From positions 558,001-622,000 of the forward strand of contig JABMLP010000011.1 in assembly GCA_013176395.1 (NCBI GenBank): 64,000 bases of DNA, read 5' to 3'. The stretch comes from Venturia oleaginea (taxonomy: Eukaryota; Ascomycota; Dothideomycetes; Venturiales; Venturiaceae). Below, one piece after another: positions 59,024 to 64,000 of this stretch (its first letter is position 1; each line of letters starts with the position of its first letter). A program made the translations under genes and the position numbers. Below the pieces are notes generated by a model. The model was not told the origin of the DNA. It saw only the letters and a list, made by a program, of their open reading frames with translations, and did no database searches.

Positions 59024-59639
59024 TATCCATTCTTACTACCAAATCCGCCACAAAAGCATCCCCGACTTCTTAACCTGGGAAAACCCCTCCATTACTTCCT
59101 AGCAATTTGCATCCCCGCCAAGGTAGAACAAAGATTGTCACCTAACATAGTCCTCCTTCTTTACTTATTCAACGTAAGGCGGTACTCCCCACAAAAAAGT
59201 CTTATCAGACCGCAGAACGTGGGGAAAAATGTTAAGTCGTGCCTCGACGGGTAGTTCGAAGAGCAGTAACGTTTTTACTCCTAGCTTGAGACTTGAATCT
59301 TGAATCTAGCCAGTTCTTCAATTAGTATTTACCCGACAGCTAATATAATCTAGAATTATCCAGGCTCAGATTCGGGCTCGTGTTCTATGGGGGCTTTGCC
59401 AGAGAAATTTTGAAAGATGATCCGGAAGATAATCGACATCGTGAGAAAATGGCGGTAGAAAGTCTTCGACTAAAAATCGAAGGGCTGGTTCCATTTTGAG
59501 TAGTGTAAGAATAGTCGTATTCAAAAAACTCGGAACTTCCCAGTACCATAAGACTAGACTGGGAGTTCTTCGTTTCCGACTTATTAGGGGATATACTCTA
59601 GCTCATTTCTGCGCTAAGCGATGTTGGCACAAGATTAAA
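59024..59639. other. Intergenic, no gene seen
   Basis: This is the right flank of the transposon. No frame or repeat is supported. Confidence 0.4.
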
Positions 59640-59943
59640 CACATGTAAGACAACTTCAACTCCTCACCTCTCCGCAGATAGAAACCGTGGTACTCGACTT
59701 TTCCAAAAGAGAGGTTTTACCTGTACGGGCCAGGGAGTCATGGCGAAGAGGAGACACTCGGGCTGAGTCGGTACTTGATGAGTTCATACCAGCGGCAAGA
59801 TTGTGGTTTGGCGAGCGCATCGAGAAGAAGCCCGGCGGAGGGAAGATGAAGGTCATGGTGCGCTTTCTGGGGCTCTCGTCCGAGAAGGTGGATTTTCAGA
59901 TATATCCTCATCTACAGCTGACGAAGAAGATATGCGAGTAGCT
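59640..59943 (+). pseudogene. C-terminal gene relic
   Basis: An open stretch without a good start reads LLTSPQIETVVLDFSKREVL and then IPAARLWFGERIEKKPGGGK to a stop at 59941-59943. It resembles the C-terminal half of a 2EXR/F-box-like protein in style (charged, VLDF, LWF). No N-terminal half is visible. The 750 bp that follow hold frames on both strands that I cannot support. Confidence 0.3.
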
Positions 59944-60696
59944 CGGTCTTACACAAAGTGCGACTGTTAGGGACACTCAGACATAGGATTGAAATTGATG
60001 TCGATAGCGATGGGTTCCTATCCATTGAAAGAAGAAGAAGACTTGCCAGAAATTTATCGAGGTCGGTATTGAGTTGGGAGGGTGCTATGGAGACGCTCCA
60101 CTTGCGGTTCCCACGGAGTCGGATATTTCGTATCAATCGTGGCGGCTTCCTCGAAAATAAGCACGATTAGAACTGACTGCAGTGACAGCATCATTGAGAA
60201 CCCGAGTCTCCAGTGTTCAGCACTGACTTGCTTGCGTAGTAGGGCCGGGAAGGTCCCCGATATCCGTAACAAAGACATCGACTTTAGGAAAGGCTGTTGA
60301 ATCCAAGCATCAAGAGTATATTGATTCGGGTCCCCAAAGGATTGAATAACCTTTTCTTTCCTTTCTGAGTTCTTTTGTAAACACGCTAATCTATTTCTTT
60401 TCCGGGTTTTCTCTCTAGCAGGGCGAGATCTTGGGGAACCCACGAAAAATTAGGTATGTCGTCTTCTGTCTCTGGAAATAAGGCTCCGGATCACTTCCAT
60501 TGGTGTCTACGAGATTTTAAACTCGACTACCAGGATGCCGTTGCTGTTCTCAGGTATCTTTAACCTCGTCCCTGAAACTGTACGTCGATTTCATCCCAAA
60601 GGCTCTTTTGTAGCCGGAGTGAGATATCGCAGAGTGGAGCCGAAACCGTAGAGTGCATTGAACTCTAAGATTCAACTCGGCAAGAAGTCCTTTCCT

Positions 60697-61858
60697 TTAG
60701 GTTCGCAATCTAACGCCTGCCTTGTTGTGGAACACAGCTTTCTTCCGAGTCTTTGTTTCCTCTAAGGCTTCTCTAAAATCGTCCACATCTCCGTCGGTAC
60801 AAGCAAACCACACGTCATCGAGCAGAGAACCATCGCAGAAGCCGTCCCGCATTTCGTCGAACAGGTACCCGTAGTTCCGGCAATAGTCGAGGAAAAGTTC
60901 CGTTAATGCTGGCTTTTCCGTCACCGTCTTGTTGCCCAGAAGTTCGTTTTCGAGGTCAGTGCAAGATCTTTCAAAGCTGGGACTGACTGCCAAAGTACTT
61001 GGCTTGACAATGACGTCTGCTCGGTCAAGATTGTGCAAGAGGCCAAAAGGCACTAGTAAACCCTTCAAGCCATTCTCATCCCTTTTGCTTGTCTGTAGCA
61101 GCTCAACATCATCGTTGGCATGGAATACTCTTAATACAATAGTGAGCCTCTTCAGTGAACCACATGTCGCCAGAGCATTTACCAGCGTGCATATTGAGAA
61201 CTCAGCCCCCGATAGCGATTCTTTCCACTTTCGAAATACAACGATAAGGTAAGGTCTTCGATGTTGGGAGCGAGGAAGGCCAAGCCGGCAGGGTTCTCGG
61301 GAAGAAACTTGCGTCGTTTGATCGCGACTCCTTCCACCCACGGTGTGCAATACTTCTCATCACATAACTCTAGGTCCTCCTCGTCGATCGAAGCTTTGAA
61401 TGTCCTCCCGCGGTACAGAAAAACTTTTGCTTCGTTGTATATGAGCGGTGAGACGCGCATGACGCTTAGATGGCACTTTTCGAGGTCCTTTCTCAGCGGC
61501 ACGTATTCGCATTCCTCGAGGTATTCCTCAACTCGTGCAGCAGATTTTCCGGCGGCGTATTGTCGTTGAAGGGTTTCAAACTCTATCCTCCACACACGGG
61601 TGCATGAATTAGGGTGGAGATTGGCATTTTCATGGCAGCGAATGGGTATGGCGCTCACATTGGAGAGTAGGTATCCTAGGATTTTGAGACGGAGCTCGGG
61701 TGGGAGCCCGAGGAGGGATGTATGAGGGTAGATGTTTGTAGCGGAGGTTGGAGACTGAGGGAGGTTAGCAAGAGACAAAGAAACCTCAATGCTCTGTCAA
61801 AACATACCTTCCTAGCCGATGCGGCCTTCCGCCTCTTTGTCGATCTCCTTGGAGCCAT
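60697..61858 (-). pseudogene. F-box/2EXR-like gene with a one-base shift in a G run
   Basis: Exon 1 (61858-61808) encodes MAPRRSTKRRKAASARK, a basic nuclear-signal-like start. A GTATGT..CAG intron leads to exon 2 from 61754 (SPTSATNIYPHTS), then the signature LLGLPPELRLKILGYLLSN. The frame proceeds through CHLSVMRVSPLIYNEAKVFL to NIEDLTLSLYFESG. At a run of five G (plus-strand C at 61206-61210) the coding frame shifts by one. The continuing frame GAEFSICTLVNALATCGSLK runs on to a stop at 60697. One more G would restore continuity, so this is either a young pseudogene or an assembly error. Confidence 0.6.
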
Positions 61859-62252
61859 GTTATGTCCATCGCTTGTTGAGAAATTGCTGGGCAAGAAAGA
61901 GAGCAAATGGTTGAAGCTGGAAAATAGTACGTGGGACGTTGAGGTCGCCTTACGGTAACAGAACCGTTCTCAGAAGTTCACTACCAAGTTTTGGATCCAA
62001 TCTTTCGTCTTTCCCGCCATCTTCGCCATTGCTCTGTCCCCAGTGTCTTCTTTCGCTTCTACGCCGCGAATTACTTGCACGTCCATAGCTTAGCATCAAG
62101 GAGTGAAGTTGAAAGCATGATTACTGACTCGGTTAGGCCGAATGCCATCAGCCGAGGCTGATGCTGATCCCAGATCCTGGAAGAGGGGATACCTCATCTC
62201 GTCCATCTTTCCCATAATCATACCCTATACGCACTTTCATATCTGAGCAAAC
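61859..62252. promoter_or_regulatory. Divergent intergenic region
   Basis: About 390 bp separate the start of the minus-strand F-box-like gene from the plus-strand ABM gene. It probably holds both promoters. No motif was identified. Confidence 0.3.
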
Positions 62253-62683
62253 ATGTCGAATACCGTATCATCGCCGTCATCACACCCAAGCCAGGAAAAG
62301 CTGACAGGGCACGTATTCTTCATTTCCAAGACTTGATAAAGCTATACTAACGCTTCAATAGATCCAAGAACTCCTGGCCCAAACAGCCCAATACGTCAAA
62401 GACAAAGAACCAACAACCCTACGCTATCATCTAAACAGAGAAGTCAGTGGCGACGCGCCCACTATCGTGGTGCTGGAAACGTATGTATCACCTCCAAGCA
62501 AAACACGGGCACCCTTCCATCTCACAACGGCATAGATACAAAGACAAAGCCTCAGTCGCAGTCCACGGTGGCAGCCAGCCTTTCAAAGAATTAGTAAAGG
62601 CATTCAAGAACGAAGATTTATTGGCAAAGTCAATGCAAGTCATTTTCTCCAAGCCTGTGGGCGGATTTGCCAGCCGTCTGTAA
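62253..62683 (+). pseudogene. ABM-domain monooxygenase-like gene, lesion at the start
   Basis: Three exons (62253-62308, 62362-62480 and 62536-62683) encode a small protein of the antibiotic-biosynthesis monooxygenase (ABM) dimeric alpha-beta barrel family: EYRIIAVITPKPGKADR, IQELLAQTAQYVKDKEPTTL, RYHLNREVSGDAPTIVVLET and YKDKASVAVHGGSQPFKELV, ending VGGFASRL. The only nearby ATG is followed by TC and then GAATAC, one base short of reading MS-EYRII, so the start is out of frame. Intron 1 has a GC donor (AGG|GCACGT) with a good branch (ACTAAC) and TAG acceptor. Intron 2 is canonical. The reaction is unknown. The family includes quinone-forming monooxygenases. Confidence 0.55.
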
Positions 62684-62889
62684 ATAGAGAACCCCAGACA
62701 TCATCCAAATATTTACAACATGATTGAGTAAGAGAGTCTGCAAAGCAGAGCCATTTCGGTCCCAGACATATTTGATCTTGAAACTCGCCATCACTGCACC
62801 GGTAGTGTCTCCTCCACAGCTAGTACAGCCTGATCCATATGTAAAAGGTCGCGTTATGGAGAGATCTGACCTCTTGCGCTTTCCGAAAG

Positions 62890-63227
62890 TATTGATGCCG
62901 ATTTTGATGAGGCTGGGAGAAGCGCTGTTTCTGCGGGAGTTTACTCTGCCAGGACCTGTTTCGAAGCCATCGATAGCTTCCTTCCCGGGCTAAGAAGTAC
63001 ATGAGTCCAGAAGAGGACCACAGTTGTTTTTGTTGGAAACAGTCTCTCATAATCGGCTGAGATCTTAACCACTAGTTCCGATTCCATACTACGTGTTCGA
63101 GCGGTATATCAACGATCGTTTGATTGTTCCTCGGATATACATCATCCTCTTCGACTTCGCGGATCATGACTACCTTGTTGATTTGATCAGTCAACATACG
63201 TTGAAGGCTACTGACACGTCGAAATAA
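62890..63227 (+). pseudogene. Coding-like relic, unknown family
   Basis: Two blocks read like protein. One is SIDADFDEAGRSAVSAGVYS followed by RTCFEAIDSFLPGL, at about 62897-62993. The other, after a plausible CTTAAC..TAG acceptor near 63078, is PIPYYVFERYINDRLIVPR to QHTLKATDTSK with a stop at 63227. I could not join them in phase or name a family. Confidence 0.25.
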
Positions 63228-64000
63228 TCATCCTCGGAGTGTGAAATGGCCAGTTTTGGTGCTATTCATAACATGCTTGATGCAAAGGAATTCGCTCTGG
63301 TTATCGGCTAATTTCCGGGATTCAACAATTTACTCAGTTACCAATTGAATGCCGTTGATTCGAAGATTGTCAACTTCTTGGATGGGGAATGTGATTGATG
63401 CATTACGACGAGGCTGGTTTACTCGTGAATTGGAGTTGGATTAGCGATCTGGAGGAGTGAGGCTGGCTGTTTTGAACTGCTATGCCTTCTACCGCCTCGT
63501 CATCCTGATCGGTCAGATCCATGTATATTTGTCGAAAGAATGTACTTTGTTGACTAGATCTTGCATTAACGTGATGGCAGCGGGTAGATGAGGAACGGCT
63601 AGCTATCTCACCATGTAGATATGTATATACTTGACGTAATTAGCTGATACTACTACACGATTAAAAGATACCATGGTGTTGACCCGCACTCTACTCAAAT
63701 GTGTTGTGTGTGTGGTGTGAGATTTATATGCTTGACCAAGAAGACAGGCCACGGGCAAACAGAAATTTTGGACTCGGAAGATGATTTGGTTTATCGAAAT
63801 TATCAGCTAACTCTCGGTATCATGACCCTCCCAATGCAACTTTGCCCAGCCTCCGTTCCCAAACCTGCCACGTAGGAACTACCAATCTCGCTTGCGTCTT
63901 GCGGGGTTTGAGGGGCATCGGCAAGCTCCTCTAAGTTTGAATTGGTTTGAGTATATCGACGATTTCTAGACAAGACTTACTTTGAGAGTTTGAAGAGTTG
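63228..64000. other. Window end, no gene seen
   Basis: I find no supportable reading frame, RNA gene or repeat in this 770-bp stretch. Confidence 0.35.

Noticed and set aside
60054..60443. 129-codon minus-strand frame as a gene
   Set aside because: It overlaps equally plausible plus-strand fragments, and neither shows a domain.

Overview
The window is genomic DNA of a filamentous ascomycete (Pezizomycotina). The evidence is short introns of about 50 to 170 nt with GT..AG ends and CTAAC/CTGAC-like branch sites, a fungal mitochondrial glutamyl-tRNA synthetase, a fungal Sso-type syntaxin, a GH5 exo-beta-1,3-glucanase of the membrane-anchored type, a Fot1/pogo-like transposon, and several 2EXR/F-box-like proteins of the kind that is expanded in Leotiomycetes and related classes. 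A leotiomycete is my best guess, but that is inference only.

Conserved genes alternate with decayed accessory stretches. From 0 to 5.3 kb lie an RGG-box coiled-coil protein, two divergent tandem paralogs of an unknown small protein, and degraded sequence. From 5.9 to 18.6 kb come mitochondrial GluRS (5 exons), a disordered NLS protein, a small single-pass membrane protein, an F-box protein, a plasma-membrane Qa-SNARE and a HAD-like hydrolase. From 19.7 to 20.9 kb a 2EXR-type gene is broken by a 16-bp tandem duplication. From 21.8 to 25.4 kb there is a nine-exon phospholipase D. From 25.9 to 30.1 kb a berberine-bridge-type FAD oxidase pseudogene is followed by an intact, probably secreted FMN-dependent 2-hydroxyacid oxidase.

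From 30.7 to 32.2 kb sits a Fot1/pogo-like DNA transposon whose second copy lies at 57.2-59.0 kb. Both have TA flanks and inverted termini, and each carries different lesions. From 32.4 to 36.6 kb are a cytidine-deaminase-fold protein, a seven-TM-like membrane protein and a GH5 glucanase. From 38.2 to 41.3 kb are a small putative secreted protein and 2EXR relics. From 41.3 to 46.9 kb is a complete-ended CACTA (EnSpm) transposon with a multi-exon, stop-containing Tnp2 transposase, a divergently oriented AT-hook accessory ORF, subterminal repeats and an internal hairpin.

From 47.9 to 54.7 kb are three apparently intact genes: a flavin amine oxidase, a homeobox transcription factor and a long coiled-coil protein. 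From 55.7 to 64 kb lie further 2EXR/F-box-like genes with frameshifts, the second Fot1-like copy and an ABM-domain gene with a one-base lesion next to its start. The contrast between intact housekeeping genes and accessory genes broken mostly by one-base losses in short homopolymers is the clearest cross-window pattern. I see no operon-like or biosynthetic cluster logic. The best candidates for something undescribed are the CACTA element with its AT-hook partner ORF and the Fot1-like family with variable terminal repeat units.
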